Assembly (NCBI GenBank): GCA_902470815.1
Contig: CABRHS010000012.1
Coordinates: 1-57,387 of the forward strand
From: an uncultured Collinsella sp.
GTDB lineage: Bacteria; Actinomycetota; Coriobacteriia; Coriobacteriales; Coriobacteriaceae
DNA: 57,387 nucleotides
Direction of reading: 5' to 3'
Made by a program: the position numbers and the translations under genes. The notes below the pieces were generated by a model. The model made no database searches. It had not been told where the DNA came from and worked only from the letters and a program-made list of their open reading frames with translations. Each line of letters opens with the position of its first letter. The first letter of the stretch is position 1. Positions 16,263 through 24,536 of the stretch are shown piece after piece.

Positions 16263-18947
16263 ATGACTGATGTCCCCAACGTAATCGACCCCTTTGCCCA
16301 TGGCTCCCTGGGCGCGCTTGCGCCCAGCTGGTGGGAACCCGAACCGGAGGACCCGGAGTCCGCAGCCGCCGGCGAGGGCGGGGCATTCGAACCCGAGCCC
16401 TGGCTGACCACCGAGGAAGCCTATGAGCGCTTCATGGACTGGGTCGCCTCCCGCGGTATCGAGCCATGGGAGCATCAGGAAGACGCGCTGTTCTCCCTGG
16501 CTGCCGGCAGCAACGTCATCCTGGGCACGCCCACCGGATCGGGCAAGTCGCTCGTAGCGCTGGGCATGATGTTCATGGCCATGGCGAGCGGGCAGCGCGC
16601 CTACTACACCGCGCCCATCAAGGCCCTGGTGTCCGAGAAGTTCTTCTACCTGGTCGATATCCTGGGCCGAGACAACGTCGGCATGATCACTGGCGACTCG
16701 CACATCAACACGGGAGCGCCCGTGATCTGCTGCACCGCGGAGATCCTGGCCAACCAGGCGCTGCGCGAGGGCGAGGACACCGATGTGGGCTGCGTGGCCA
16801 TGGACGAGTTCCACTTCTTCTCCGACCCCGACCGCGGTTGGGCCTGGCAGGTCCCGTTGCTCACGCTGCCGCACGCGCAGTTCCTGCTCATGAGCGCCAC
16901 GTTGGGCGACATGACCGCCATCGGCGAGACGCTCACGCGAACCACGGGACGCGACCTGGAGCTCATCGCCGACGCCCCGCGCCCCGTCCCGCTCTCCTAC
17001 GAGTACGTCAAGACCGCGCTCGAGGGCACGGTTGAACTCGCCCTGCGCCAGGGCGACTCCCCCCTCTACATCGTGCACTTCTCCCAGGACGCGGCCCTGC
17101 AGAGCGCCCGCGCGCTCGCGAGCTACGGCGTCGCCGGCAAAGATCAGCGCGAGGCGATCAAGGAGGCCATCAAGGGCGGCCGCTTCACCACGGCGTTCGG
17201 CAAGACGCTCAAGCACCTCATATCCAGCGGCGTGGGCCTGCATCACGCGGGCATGCTCCCGCGCTACCGCCTTCTTGTTGAGAAGCTCGCCCAACAGGGG
17301 CTGCTGCCCGTCATCTGCGGCACCGACACGCTGGGTGTGGGCATCAACGTTCCCATCCACACTGTGCTGCTCACCGGTCTCACCAAATTCGACGGGCGCA
17401 AGCAGCGCCGCCTGCGCTCGCGTGAGTTCCACCAGATCGCCGGTCGCGCGGGTCGCTCGGGCTTCGATACCGAGGGCGTCGTGATCGCCGAGGCCCCCGA
17501 GTTCGAGATCGAGAACCACAAGGCCGAGCTCAAGGCCATGGGCGACCCCAAGAAGATGAAGAAGCTCAAGAAGAAGCGCCCGCCGGAGGGCTTTGTGACG
17601 TGGAACGAGGACACCTTCACCCGCCTGATCGAGAGCGAGCCCGAGACCCTCAAGCCCCGCCTGCGCATCACGCACTCCATGGTGCTGGCCGAGGTGGAGC
17701 AGGGCGGCGACGCCTGGGAGCGCGTGCTGGAGCTCATCGACGCCTCCCTCCAGACGCCCGAGGAGAAGGCGAAGCTCAAGGCCCGCGCGGCCGAGATCTT
17801 CGCCACGCTGATCGATGCGGGCGTAGTGGTGCGCGAGGCGACGGCCGGCCAAGATGAGCACGCCGCCACGGACCCCGAGGCGGACGCAGCCGCGTCGCAT
17901 CCCCTCGACGGACCGGCCGAGTATTACCTCACGGTCGACCTGCCCGAGGACTTCGCCCTCGACCAGCCGCTCTCCCCGTTCCTGCTCGCCGCGCTCGAGC
18001 TGCTCGACCCGGAGAGCCCCACGTACACGCTCGACCTGATCTCCATGGTCGAGGCAACGCTCGAGGACCCCAAGCAGATCCTGCGCGCGCAGGAGCGCCG
18101 CGCGCGCGACGCTGTCATGAGCGCCATGAAGGCGGAAGGGGTCGACTTCGAGGAGCGCCTGGAGCGTTTGGAGGACGTCACCTACCCCAAACCGCTCGAG
18201 GAGATGCTCGACGTGGCCTTCGCCAAGTACTGCGCCCAAGTGCCCTGGGCGAACGACTACGAGCTCAGCCCCAAATCGGTCCTGCGCGACATGCTCGAGA
18301 CGGGCTGCGACTTCAAAAGTTACATCGCCCAATACAAGATCGCGCGCTGCGAGGGCATCCTGCTGCGCTACCTCACCGAGGCGTACCGGTCGCTCGACCG
18401 CACGGTGCCGGTGGAGCGGCGCACCGAGGAGCTGGACGACATCGTGTCGTGGCTGGGGCTCGTGGTCCGGTCCGTCGACTCGAGCCTGGTCGACGAATGG
18501 GCCAACGCGGGGGCGGAACCGGGCGCCGCGCCCGTCAAGCGCTGCGACGAGGTCGTGTCCGACCGCCGCGGCATGACGCTCATGGTGCGCAACACCCTCT
18601 TCCAGCGCGTGCGCCTGGCGGCGCTCGACCGCGCGGACCGACTCGGCGCGATAGACGAGGACTGGGGCTTTGGCGCAACCCGTTGGGGCCGTGTGCTCGA
18701 TGCCTTCTACGAGGCCCATGAGGAGCTGCTCACCGATGGCGACGCGCGCTCCGCAGCCTTCCTCCAGATCGACGAGTCCGACGAGCTCGCCGACCACGTG
18801 TGGCACGTGCACCAGGTCTTCCATGATTCCGACGGCGACCACGACTTCGGCATCATGGCCGATGTGGACCTGGACGCCACGCAAGACGGCGACGGCATCG
18901 TCTTCAAGAACTACCGCGCCGGCGCGATCGAGGACCTGATGCGCTGA
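16263..18947 (+). CDS. Ski2/Mtr4-like DEAD/DEAH RNA helicase (HelY family)
   Basis: An 894-residue superfamily-2 helicase. Motif I is GTPTGSGKS (near residue 89), motif II is MDEFHFF (about 179), motif III is LMSATLGD, motif IV/V includes HHAGMLPRYR and GTDTLGVGINVP, and motif VI is QIAGRAGRSG (about 390). A basic patch (KKMKKLKKKRPPEGF) follows, and the long C-terminal half resembles the extra domains of actinobacterial HelY and archaeal Hel308/Ski2 proteins. A role in RNA unwinding or decay is inferred from family. The ATG at 16263 (MTDVPNVID) follows GGAACGGAAAC. It is transcribed alone and ends in a strong terminator at 19004. Confidence 0.85.
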   Translation: MTDVPNVIDPFAHGSLGALAPSWWEPEPEDPESAAAGEGGAFEPEPWLTTEEAYERFMDWVASRGIEPWEHQEDALFSLAAGSNVILGTPTGSGKSLVALGMMFMAMASGQRAYYTAPIKALVSEKFFYLVDILGRDNVGMITGDSHINTGAPVICCTAEILANQALREGEDTDVGCVAMDEFHFFSDPDRGWAWQVPLLTLPHAQFLLMSATLGDMTAIGETLTRTTGRDLELIADAPRPVPLSYEYVKTALEGTVELALRQGDSPLYIVHFSQDAALQSARALASYGVAGKDQREAIKEAIKGGRFTTAFGKTLKHLISSGVGLHHAGMLPRYRLLVEKLAQQGLLPVICGTDTLGVGINVPIHTVLLTGLTKFDGRKQRRLRSREFHQIAGRAGRSGFDTEGVVIAEAPEFEIENHKAELKAMGDPKKMKKLKKKRPPEGFVTWNEDTFTRLIESEPETLKPRLRITHSMVLAEVEQGGDAWERVLELIDASLQTPEEKAKLKARAAEIFATLIDAGVVVREATAGQDEHAATDPEADAAASHPLDGPAEYYLTVDLPEDFALDQPLSPFLLAALELLDPESPTYTLDLISMVEATLEDPKQILRAQERRARDAVMSAMKAEGVDFEERLERLEDVTYPKPLEEMLDVAFAKYCAQVPWANDYELSPKSVLRDMLETGCDFKSYIAQYKIARCEGILLRYLTEAYRSLDRTVPVERRTEELDDIVSWLGLVVRSVDSSLVDEWANAGAEPGAAPVKRCDEVVSDRRGMTLMVRNTLFQRVRLAALDRADRLGAIDEDWGFGATRWGRVLDAFYEAHEELLTDGDARSAAFLQIDESDELADHVWHVHQVFHDSDGDHDFGIMADVDLDATQDGDGIVFKNYRAGAIEDLMR

Positions 18948-18951
18948 CGCG

Positions 18952-18999
18952 CGATTAGGGTCGGACACGAATGCACGATTAGGGTCGAGCGCGAATCGC
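18952..18999. repeat. Two-copy 24-bp direct repeat after the helicase gene
   Basis: CGATTAGGGTCG begins at 18952 and again at 18976, with similar sequence continuing (GGACACGAATG versus AGCGCGAATC), just past the helicase stop and before its terminator. Confidence 0.6.
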
Positions 19000-19003
19000 A
19001 CAT

Positions 19004-19037
19004 GCGCCCGAGGGCCATCACCCTCGGGCGCTATTTT
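19004..19037 (+). terminator. Rho-independent terminator of the Ski2-like helicase gene
   Basis: A perfect 11-bp GC-rich stem (19004-19014 with 19021-19031) around a 6-nt loop is followed by TATTTTT. Confidence 0.9.
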
Positions 19038-19143
19038 TAATCCCTTGTTAAGCCCCGTTTCGGATTTGTCACATGAGTGTCACATCCGGGCAAGGCCCGA
19101 TTGAAACCATGGATGCAGGCACGCAATCCAAGGAGGCACGGCC

Positions 19144-19887
19144 ATGGACACACCGAGACAGACCCCCTCGCATCGAATCACCCGGCGATCGGTCTCAAGT
19201 AGGCCGGGCGGGCATTGTCGCACGCCCGTCGGAACATCGAAGCAGGGTCTCCGCAGAAAGATCACCCTCGCCCTCGCGGCGGCACTCGTTGTCGCATGCG
19301 CCGCCCATGCCGTCATCGGGCGCGCTACCCTCCCCAGCCGCCCCGACACCTCGGGGCCTGAGGAAGTCGCGCATTCAACACCCTCATCCCAATGGCGGCA
19401 AGGCGAGGTCCCCAGTCTCTTTCAGATCGACCCGCTATGGTCGGAGGAGCCTTATGCAGGGGGAACCATCCGCGCCAACGGCTGCGAACCCACCTGCCTG
19501 TCCATGGTGTACGTTGCGCTCACCGGTCAAACGGACCTCGACCCGAAGGGCATGGCAAGGTTCAGCGAAGCCCAAGGGCACACCGTCGACGGAATGACCG
19601 CGTGGACGCTCATGACCGACGGCGCCGCCTTGCTCGGCCTGGAGTCCCAGGAGGTTCCGGCATCCGCAGGCACCATGCGGGAAGAACTTCGCGCCGGGCA
19701 CCCCGTCATCTGCAGCGTCATTCCGGGAGACTTCACCACCACGGGTCACTTCATCGTGCTCGCGGGCATCGCGGAGGACGGAGGCATCATCGTACGCGAC
19801 CCCAACAGCGCGCAGAACACCGAGCGGACCTGGGACCTCGACCGGATTATCTCCCAATGCGCCAATGCATGGGCGTTCAGCCGGTAG
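19144..19887 (+). CDS. Membrane-anchored or secreted C39-like cysteine peptidase
   Basis: A 247-residue protein. A basic stretch (KQGLRRK) precedes a hydrophobic segment at about residues 40-60 (ITLALAAALVVACAAHAVIG), giving a long signal peptide or anchor. The extracellular part fits peptidase C39-like domains: a catalytic Cys in NGCEPTCLSM (about C113), His in TTGHFIVLAG (about 202) and Asp in VRDPNSAQN (about 218). Secreted proteins of this type are common in Gram-positive gut anaerobes and may cleave peptides or peptidoglycan stems. The ATG at 19144 has an AAGGAGG site 7 nt upstream. It is transcribed alone between a terminator and a convergent kinase gene. Confidence 0.75.
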   Translation: MDTPRQTPSHRITRRSVSSRPGGHCRTPVGTSKQGLRRKITLALAAALVVACAAHAVIGRATLPSRPDTSGPEEVAHSTPSSQWRQGEVPSLFQIDPLWSEEPYAGGTIRANGCEPTCLSMVYVALTGQTDLDPKGMARFSEAQGHTVDGMTAWTLMTDGAALLGLESQEVPASAGTMREELRAGHPVICSVIPGDFTTTGHFIVLAGIAEDGGIIVRDPNSAQNTERTWDLDRIISQCANAWAFSR

Positions 19888-19976
19888 CCTGCCCCACCGG
19901 AGGGCCCGAGGGGCTCCCGAGGGCTTCTGGGGGCTCCCTGAGGGCTCCTCCCGAGGGGCTCTCGGGGGCTCCAATT

Positions 19977-21608
19977 CTAGATGAGCCCCGTCAGCGAACC
20001 TGCGAAGAGGGGAATCGCGATGCCCAGGATCAGGGCAACGAGCGCCATGAGCACCTCGTTTTTCCCCTTCACGCGCGCAAACCACGCGATGCGCTCACGC
20101 AAGGGGCGCTTGTCGAGCAAAAGGTAGCCGACCGCACCCGGCGAGACAACGCAAACACCCGTGTACTGAAGCGCCCTGAACCACAGCGGGAGCCGCGCGT
20201 CCTGGGCGTTTGGGGATACGATGGCGAACACCGAGCCCACCACCAGCACCACCATCATCAGCGCGATGAACGCGTTCCACAGCGCGGTAAGCCAATGCGG
20301 GATCCGCTCCAATCCGCCCTTGACGCCACGAACGAGGGCGCGCCAGACCGCATCTGCATCCAGCTGAGATGGAGTGCGCCCGCGCCTCCCGGCATCCCAG
20401 GAGAAATCGGGCACCTGCTCGCGGGGAGCATGCTCGCGAGGCGCCTGCCCGCGAGCGACGCCCGAGCCAGCCGAGGGCGACTCCCCCTCCGACCCCCGGC
20501 TCCCTTCCGGTCGGTCGCCTTCCGGTCGGGCAGAGGCGTGAAGCCGCGAACGAGGCTCCTGGATAGACCCCTGGGATACCCCCTGCGCACCGCACCGTTC
20601 CAGGGCGCACTCGATGGCCGCGCCCAGCGTTCCCGCATCGTCGTAGCGCGCATCGGGGTCGAATGCGCACGCCCTGCATATGACGTCCGCGATCTCGCCC
20701 CGCACGCCCGCGCGCTCGCATGCGCCCACATCGCACACGTTGGGAGGATTCTCGCCCACAAGGCAGAAATAGAGCATCTTTCCCAGGGCATACACGTCGC
20801 TGCGGACATCCGTCTGACCAAAACCGAACTGCTCGGGCGGGGCGTAGCATCGAGTGAGGAAATGCGAGGTGTCGGCCTCGGCGCCCTCACGCCATTGGCG
20901 CGCCGAGCCAAAATCGATGATCACCGGCTCACCCGAGCGCATGATCACATTCGAGGGCTTCAGGTCTCGATGGATAAGGGGCGGGTCGAAAGCGGCATGC
21001 AGGGCGGAAACCGCGCGACACAGCGACGGCATCACCAGCTCTGCGACGGCGGGACCCGCCCCGAGGGCGGTGACGACCGACCCCACCGTGCACCCCGCCA
21101 CATATTCCATCACAACCGTGAGCTCGTCGCTCTGCGCGCCCAGCTCGATCAAGCGCGGGACGCACGCAAGGCACTTGCCCTCAAGCTGAGCATCCCACAG
21201 GGACCGATACGCCGCGCCGGCGCCCGACGCGGCATCGATCCTCTTGCGCACATACCTTCCCGCCGGACATCCCGCCGGCGCGCCCTCCACGAGCTCCGTC
21301 GTCTCGAAATCCGATACCTTGAGCAGGCGCTCTACATGCCATGTCGTCGCACTCGAGGACCGCGCGATGAACGCCTTGAGCTCGCGGTCGAATGCCCGGC
21401 CGTCAAGCACCGGAAGACCCTCCGGGTCGACGGCGGGCAGGAAGCCCTCCTCCGTAGCGGCGGGCGCGGCAGCGGCGGCAGGCACGGCGGCGGCAGGCAC
21501 AGGGGCAGCGGACGCAGCGGCGGCGACAGGTGCGGCCGCGGCGACGCCCGGCACGCCTGCGCGCGCCTCACCCGATATGTCGCCCATCTGTCTCATGTCC
21601 AGCATCAT
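19977..21608 (-). CDS. Membrane Ser/Thr protein kinase
   Basis: A 543-residue Hanks-type kinase. An Ala-rich N-terminus (about residues 15-55) precedes the kinase domain. The catalytic loop is IHRDLKPSNVIM (about residue 210), the Mg-binding motif is DFGSA (about 231), and YAPPEQFG and SDVYALGKML are the APE and helix-F landmarks. A Pro/Arg/Glu-rich linker (about 345-425) follows, then three hydrophobic segments near the C-terminus (ALMMVVLVVGSVFAIV, VVSPGAVGYLLL, LMALVALILGIAIPLFAG). The membrane part is C-terminal and there are no PASTA domains, unlike PknB. It lies 18 bp after the helix-turn-helix gene, so they form an operon. Confidence 0.85.
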   Translation of the reverse strand: MMLDMRQMGDISGEARAGVPGVAAAAPVAAAASAAPVPAAAVPAAAAAPAATEEGFLPAVDPEGLPVLDGRAFDRELKAFIARSSSATTWHVERLLKVSDFETTELVEGAPAGCPAGRYVRKRIDAASGAGAAYRSLWDAQLEGKCLACVPRLIELGAQSDELTVVMEYVAGCTVGSVVTALGAGPAVAELVMPSLCRAVSALHAAFDPPLIHRDLKPSNVIMRSGEPVIIDFGSARQWREGAEADTSHFLTRCYAPPEQFGFGQTDVRSDVYALGKMLYFCLVGENPPNVCDVGACERAGVRGEIADVICRACAFDPDARYDDAGTLGAAIECALERCGAQGVSQGSIQEPRSRLHASARPEGDRPEGSRGSEGESPSAGSGVARGQAPREHAPREQVPDFSWDAGRRGRTPSQLDADAVWRALVRGVKGGLERIPHWLTALWNAFIALMMVVLVVGSVFAIVSPNAQDARLPLWFRALQYTGVCVVSPGAVGYLLLDKRPLRERIAWFARVKGKNEVLMALVALILGIAIPLFAGSLTGLI

Positions 21609-21626
21609 AGCAGCCTACCCGGACAC

Positions 21627-22046
21627 TCAGCAGACCGTGTCCTCCCCCAAGCGGTAGAGCTCCTCGTTGACCTTCTGCAGCGAGCAGCCCTGGTCGATGC
21701 AGAAGATGATGATCGCGTCGCGGCGGCATTTGGGGTCGAGGATGCTCGCTCCCGCCGCAGTCAGGGCGCGGTTCGTCTCGTGCAACGTAAGCGCCATGGC
21801 GAACGCGATCTGCAGAACCTTGTCGCGCGAAGGGTTGCGCGCACCGGTAAAGATCTGGTAGCCGAACGTCTCGTTGAGGTCCGCCATGCGCACCACGCGC
21901 GACCGCTTGAGTCCCTTCTTCTCGAGCATCTGCCCAAGAAACTCGGACAGCGTCGTCGCCGGGAACTCATGGGCGCCGATGAACCCGTCCAGGTCGGGCG
22001 CCTCCAACAGCTCCTGCAGCACTTCCTCGGTCAGTCGCTCAGTCAT
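21627..22046 (-). CDS. Small helix-turn-helix protein paired with the Ser/Thr kinase
   Basis: A 139-residue protein with a central XRE/lambda-repressor-like helix-turn-helix at about residues 32-75 (LSEFLGQMLEKKGLKRSRVV, GYQIFTGARNPSRDKVLQIA). The C-terminal half (LHETNRALTAAGASILDPK, CSLQKVNEELYRLGED) is helical and unlike typical repressors. It probably binds DNA or regulates the kinase encoded 18 bp downstream, and may be its substrate; this is inference from gene order. The ATG at 22046 has GGAGGA upstream. Confidence 0.65.
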   Translation of the reverse strand: MTERLTEEVLQELLEAPDLDGFIGAHEFPATTLSEFLGQMLEKKGLKRSRVVRMADLNETFGYQIFTGARNPSRDKVLQIAFAMALTLHETNRALTAAGASILDPKCRRDAIIIFCIDQGCSLQKVNEELYRLGEDTVC

Positions 22047-22095
22047 CGATCGTCCTCCGCCTCTCTCTTGCCATCATTGTAGACATGTCATATGC

Positions 22096-22123
22096 GAGGG
22101 GCGCACCTCCCGATGCGCCCCTC
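22096..22123. terminator. GC-rich hairpin between the DUF4190-type gene and the HTH gene
   Basis: A perfect 10-bp stem (22096-22105 with 22114-22123) with an 8-nt loop. No clear T-run on either side, so it may be a weak terminator of the minus-strand gene ending at 22177 or another structure. Confidence 0.4.
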
Positions 22124-22176
22124 ATGTTGGTTGGCCGAATCCGCTCCGGCCCCATCAGCTCAAAGTCCTCGCGCGG

Positions 22177-22914
22177 CTACGCGATGTTCCAAGACGCCGC
22201 CGGCTCATCTGCAAAGGGGGACGAGAAGTACATCACCTTCGTGGCGCCTTCTTCGAAATAGATGAACCCAGTCACCGTGCCGCCGCTCGCCAAATCGCCG
22301 TACGACAAACCCTCGGTGGCCTCGGAGTAATACGAGGTGTCGCTCCTCACGCCGCTGGCGTTCTCGCCCTTCCAGTCGTAGTCGCTAAAGGAAGCCGGCT
22401 CCTCGCCGTTATTCGTGTACGTGACTCGCACGCCGGTCATGGCGGCTCCGTCGAAATTCGTCAGGCCGGGAACGACCTCGTCCACAGAGACGGACAGCCC
22501 GTTCTGCAAATCAACCACGGAGCCGACCGCGAGGTCCTTCGCCGAATCCTTTTTGGCGTCGTCGCCCTTCCCCTTCTCGTCCTTGGCCCTGTCGCCGGAC
22601 TGGGTGGCCTCAACCGCCTGGGGACCCTCCATCGCGCTGTCGATGGCTGCGCCGTACATGCTCTGGCTGGCCAGGACAGCGCCGACCGCGACAACGTTGA
22701 CGATGATCGCCCCGATTGCGAGGCCCTTGCCGGCGCGCTTGCCGCGCATGCAGGTCACAAGGCCCGCGATGGCGAGCGCGACGCCGATGAGCGCGACGAA
22801 GAACGACACGTTGTTGATGAACGGCAGCAACGAGGTCACCAGCCCCAAGATGCCGAGGACCAGTCCTGCGATGGCGAGAGCAGAGCGAGGCTGCTTGGGA
22901 TTTTCGTTTTCCAC
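22177..22914 (-). CDS. DUF4190/DUF4352-type membrane protein
   Basis: A 245-residue protein. The N-terminal quarter has three hydrophobic segments (ALAIAGLVLGILGLVTSLLP, FFVALIGVALAIAGLVTCM, GLAIGAIIVNVVAVGAVL), the DUF4190 pattern. A charged spacer (DRAKDEKGKGDDAKKDSAKD) leads to a beta-rich domain (VGSVVDLQNGLSVSVDEVV, GVRVTYTNNGEEPASF) resembling DUF4352 / telomeric-repeat-binding-factor-like extracellular domains. It would sit in the membrane with the beta domain outside. Function is unknown. The ATG at 22914 follows AGGGAAAGACAG. Confidence 0.7.
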   Translation of the reverse strand: MENENPKQPRSALAIAGLVLGILGLVTSLLPFINNVSFFVALIGVALAIAGLVTCMRGKRAGKGLAIGAIIVNVVAVGAVLASQSMYGAAIDSAMEGPQAVEATQSGDRAKDEKGKGDDAKKDSAKDLAVGSVVDLQNGLSVSVDEVVPGLTNFDGAAMTGVRVTYTNNGEEPASFSDYDWKGENASGVRSDTSYYSEATEGLSYGDLASGGTVTGFIYFEEGATKVMYFSSPFADEPAASWNIA

Positions 22915-23109
22915 TGTCTTTCCCTCCTAGACGACGGCCCTCGTATCGGGCCGCTTCCGCCTCATTATTTGCTCCCATCTAGGAAATTTCATTAGCTGTC
23001 GGCTAAGGCCCCGCAGGCTAGGCCCATGCGCCCGCGCGCGAAACGCGGTACCATGAAAAATCGAATCGACACGAGCGCGCACCCGGGTTGCGCGTCAGGA
23101 AAGGCGGTC

Positions 23110-23478
23110 ATGACCATGAAGCTCGCAGTTCCCTCCGTCGGCGAAGGCGGCCTGGACGCCCAGCGTTCCGCCCACTTCGGCCACGCCGACTGCTTCACCA
23201 TCCTGAATATCGAGAACGGATCCATCGAGGTCGAGGGTACCATCGCCAACCCTCCGCATGAGGAGGGCGGCTGCATGCGCCCCGTGGGAATCCTTGATCA
23301 GGCGGGAATCGACGCCATCGTGGCCGTGGGCATGGGCATGCGCCCCATGCAGGGCTTCGCCGCCGCGGGCATCGCCGTGCTGCACGACGCCGAGTCCCCC
23401 ACCGTGGGCGAGGCCGCCCGACGAATCGCCGCCGGACAGACTCAGCCCATGGGCCCCGAGCACGCCTGCCGCCACTAA
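23110..23478 (+). CDS. NifX/NifB-type iron-molybdenum-cofactor-binding domain protein
   Basis: A 122-residue protein of the dinitrogenase iron-molybdenum cofactor family: MKLAVPSVGEGGLDAQ, SAHFGHADCFTI, then GGCMRPVGIL and VGMGMRPMQGFAAAGI. In non-nitrogen fixers these small proteins are thought to bind metal clusters, and the His/Cys residues (HFGHADC, GGC, EHACRH) fit that. No nif genes are nearby, so a nitrogenase role is unlikely. The start ATG 23110 has AGGAAAGG upstream; ATG 23116 is two codons later. A Zn-ribbon-like gene follows after 41 bp. Confidence 0.8.
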   Translation: MTMKLAVPSVGEGGLDAQRSAHFGHADCFTILNIENGSIEVEGTIANPPHEEGGCMRPVGILDQAGIDAIVAVGMGMRPMQGFAAAGIAVLHDAESPTVGEAARRIAAGQTQPMGPEHACRH

Positions 23479-23519
23479 CTCGCCCGGCTGAGGTGCCCAC
23501 GGCGCAGAACGGAGGCCAC

Positions 23520-23828
23520 ATGGCGAGCAACAAGCGATCGGCCCGCGCGAAGCAACGGATGGAATTCGAATCCGGATTCTCGGGAGCGGGCCTGGCGGAC
23601 CTCTTCGATCGCGAACATGCGCGCGAGGAGCGCATCGACGCCGAACACGAGGCCGCACTCCGCCGCAAAGCCTGCGAGTCCAAGAACCGCTACGCCAGTC
23701 GCATGGAGGCCGAAGCCGCCAAGGATTCCTGCGCGGCCCATGGGCGCGGCGGGCTCTCAATCTACCGGTGCCCCTACTGCGACGGCTGGCACCTCACGTC
23801 CCATCCGCGCGATCGGCACGCACGCTGA
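23520..23828 (+). CDS. Small hypothetical protein with a Cys-x-x-Cys ... His motif
   Basis: A 102-residue charged protein. The C-terminus has YRCPYCDGWHLTSH, a probable half zinc-ribbon (CPYC plus His), and residues 1-75 are rich in Arg, Glu and Ala and likely helical. A GGAGG site precedes ATG 23520. It may share a transcript with the NifX-like gene. I do not recognise a function. It ends directly at a run of nine C residues. Confidence 0.6.
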   Translation: MASNKRSARAKQRMEFESGFSGAGLADLFDREHAREERIDAEHEAALRRKACESKNRYASRMEAEAAKDSCAAHGRGGLSIYRCPYCDGWHLTSHPRDRHAR

Positions 23829-23837
23829 CCCCCCCCC
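23829..23837. repeat. 9-bp poly-C run between convergent genes
   Basis: Nine C residues follow the TGA stop of the small Cys-rich gene, in the 31-bp gap before the convergent DUF5714 gene. Unlike the other two long runs it does not sit in a coding start. Confidence 0.8.
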
Positions 23838-23859
23838 GCAAGGGCGATGACGTCATCGT

Positions 23860-24423
23860 CTACCCCTGCTCGGCAAAATACGGGCACGCGCGGCCCAAAC
23901 ACGCGCTGTTCGCCCCCGAGACCCCGCATGCCGGGGTCTCCTCCCCCGTCGTCATGTGGGTCCCCAGATGCCCATTGAACCAAGGCACGGCGATTGCCAC
24001 CGCGATCCTCGAATCGCGTTTGCAGCAACGGGGAGCCCCCGCCTCCGCTATGCCGCGAAGAATATCCGCCACCATAAGCTGACCTTCGCTCCAACCCTCC
24101 GGGCGCAGCGGGGAGTTTCCCGCCAACAGCGCGAACGCCATGCCGCAGGAAGCGGCCGCGCCGCACACGCCCCACTTGGCGCAGCTCGCGCCGGGAACGC
24201 AAGAGGCCCGCTCCGACAGCTCGTCAAGCACGTGCCCAAAATCCCGCCCGCCGGACCCGTCCCAAGCGCACGTGAGGAGCGCCGCGCCCACCAGGTAGTG
24301 GTGCACGGGGCCGAACGTCGCGCAGCGACAGTCGCCCATGAGCCGCTCGAGCAGGTCGGCGGGGTCGTCGCCCTTCCACTCCAGGCATACATCACGCACC
24401 CAGCCCCGGTCCTCCGTCGCCAT
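23860..24423 (-). CDS. Cysteine-rich DUF5714-type protein
   Basis: A 187-residue protein with about 15 cysteines, including CRC, PGASCAKWGVCGAAASCGMA, RCCKRDSR and GRACPYF. GPVHHYLVGAALL and AIAVPWFNGHLGTH are other conserved-looking blocks. The pattern matches my memory of DUF5714, often found next to methyltransferase domains; function is unknown but metal or iron-sulphur binding is plausible. It starts 114 bp from the divergent ArsC-ArsR fusion, with an ArsR-type palindrome between them, so both may respond to the same signal. Confidence 0.6.
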   Translation of the reverse strand: MATEDRGWVRDVCLEWKGDDPADLLERLMGDCRCATFGPVHHYLVGAALLTCAWDGSGGRDFGHVLDELSERASCVPGASCAKWGVCGAAASCGMAFALLAGNSPLRPEGWSEGQLMVADILRGIAEAGAPRCCKRDSRIAVAIAVPWFNGHLGTHMTTGEETPACGVSGANSACLGRACPYFAEQG

Positions 24424-24443
24424 CGCAACCCCCGTCCATAAGA

Positions 24444-24490
24444 ATATCGATATCTATCGATATGATAATATAAGAAGCGGTCGATATAAT
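24444..24490. promoter_or_regulatory. ArsR-type palindromic operator and promoter between divergent genes
   Basis: ATATCGATA-TC-TATCGATAT (24444-24463) is a perfect inverted repeat with 9-bp arms in an AT-rich island unlike the GC-rich surroundings. A TATAAT lies at 24485-24490, upstream of the ArsC-ArsR start at 24537. The site could serve the DUF5714 gene on the other side as well. Confidence 0.65.
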
Positions 24491-24536
24491 TGAGTCGACC
24501 TGCGTGGTTGATGTGTTTGGAAACGGGGTGGGCGAC

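Noticed and set aside
16053..19001. 982-codon minus-strand frame across the helicase gene
   Set aside because: It mirrors the codon bias of the helicase on the other strand and has no domain pattern.
23829..23837. Third long C run (nine C)
   Set aside because: It lies between convergent genes, not in a coding start, so there is no direct phase-variation reading.
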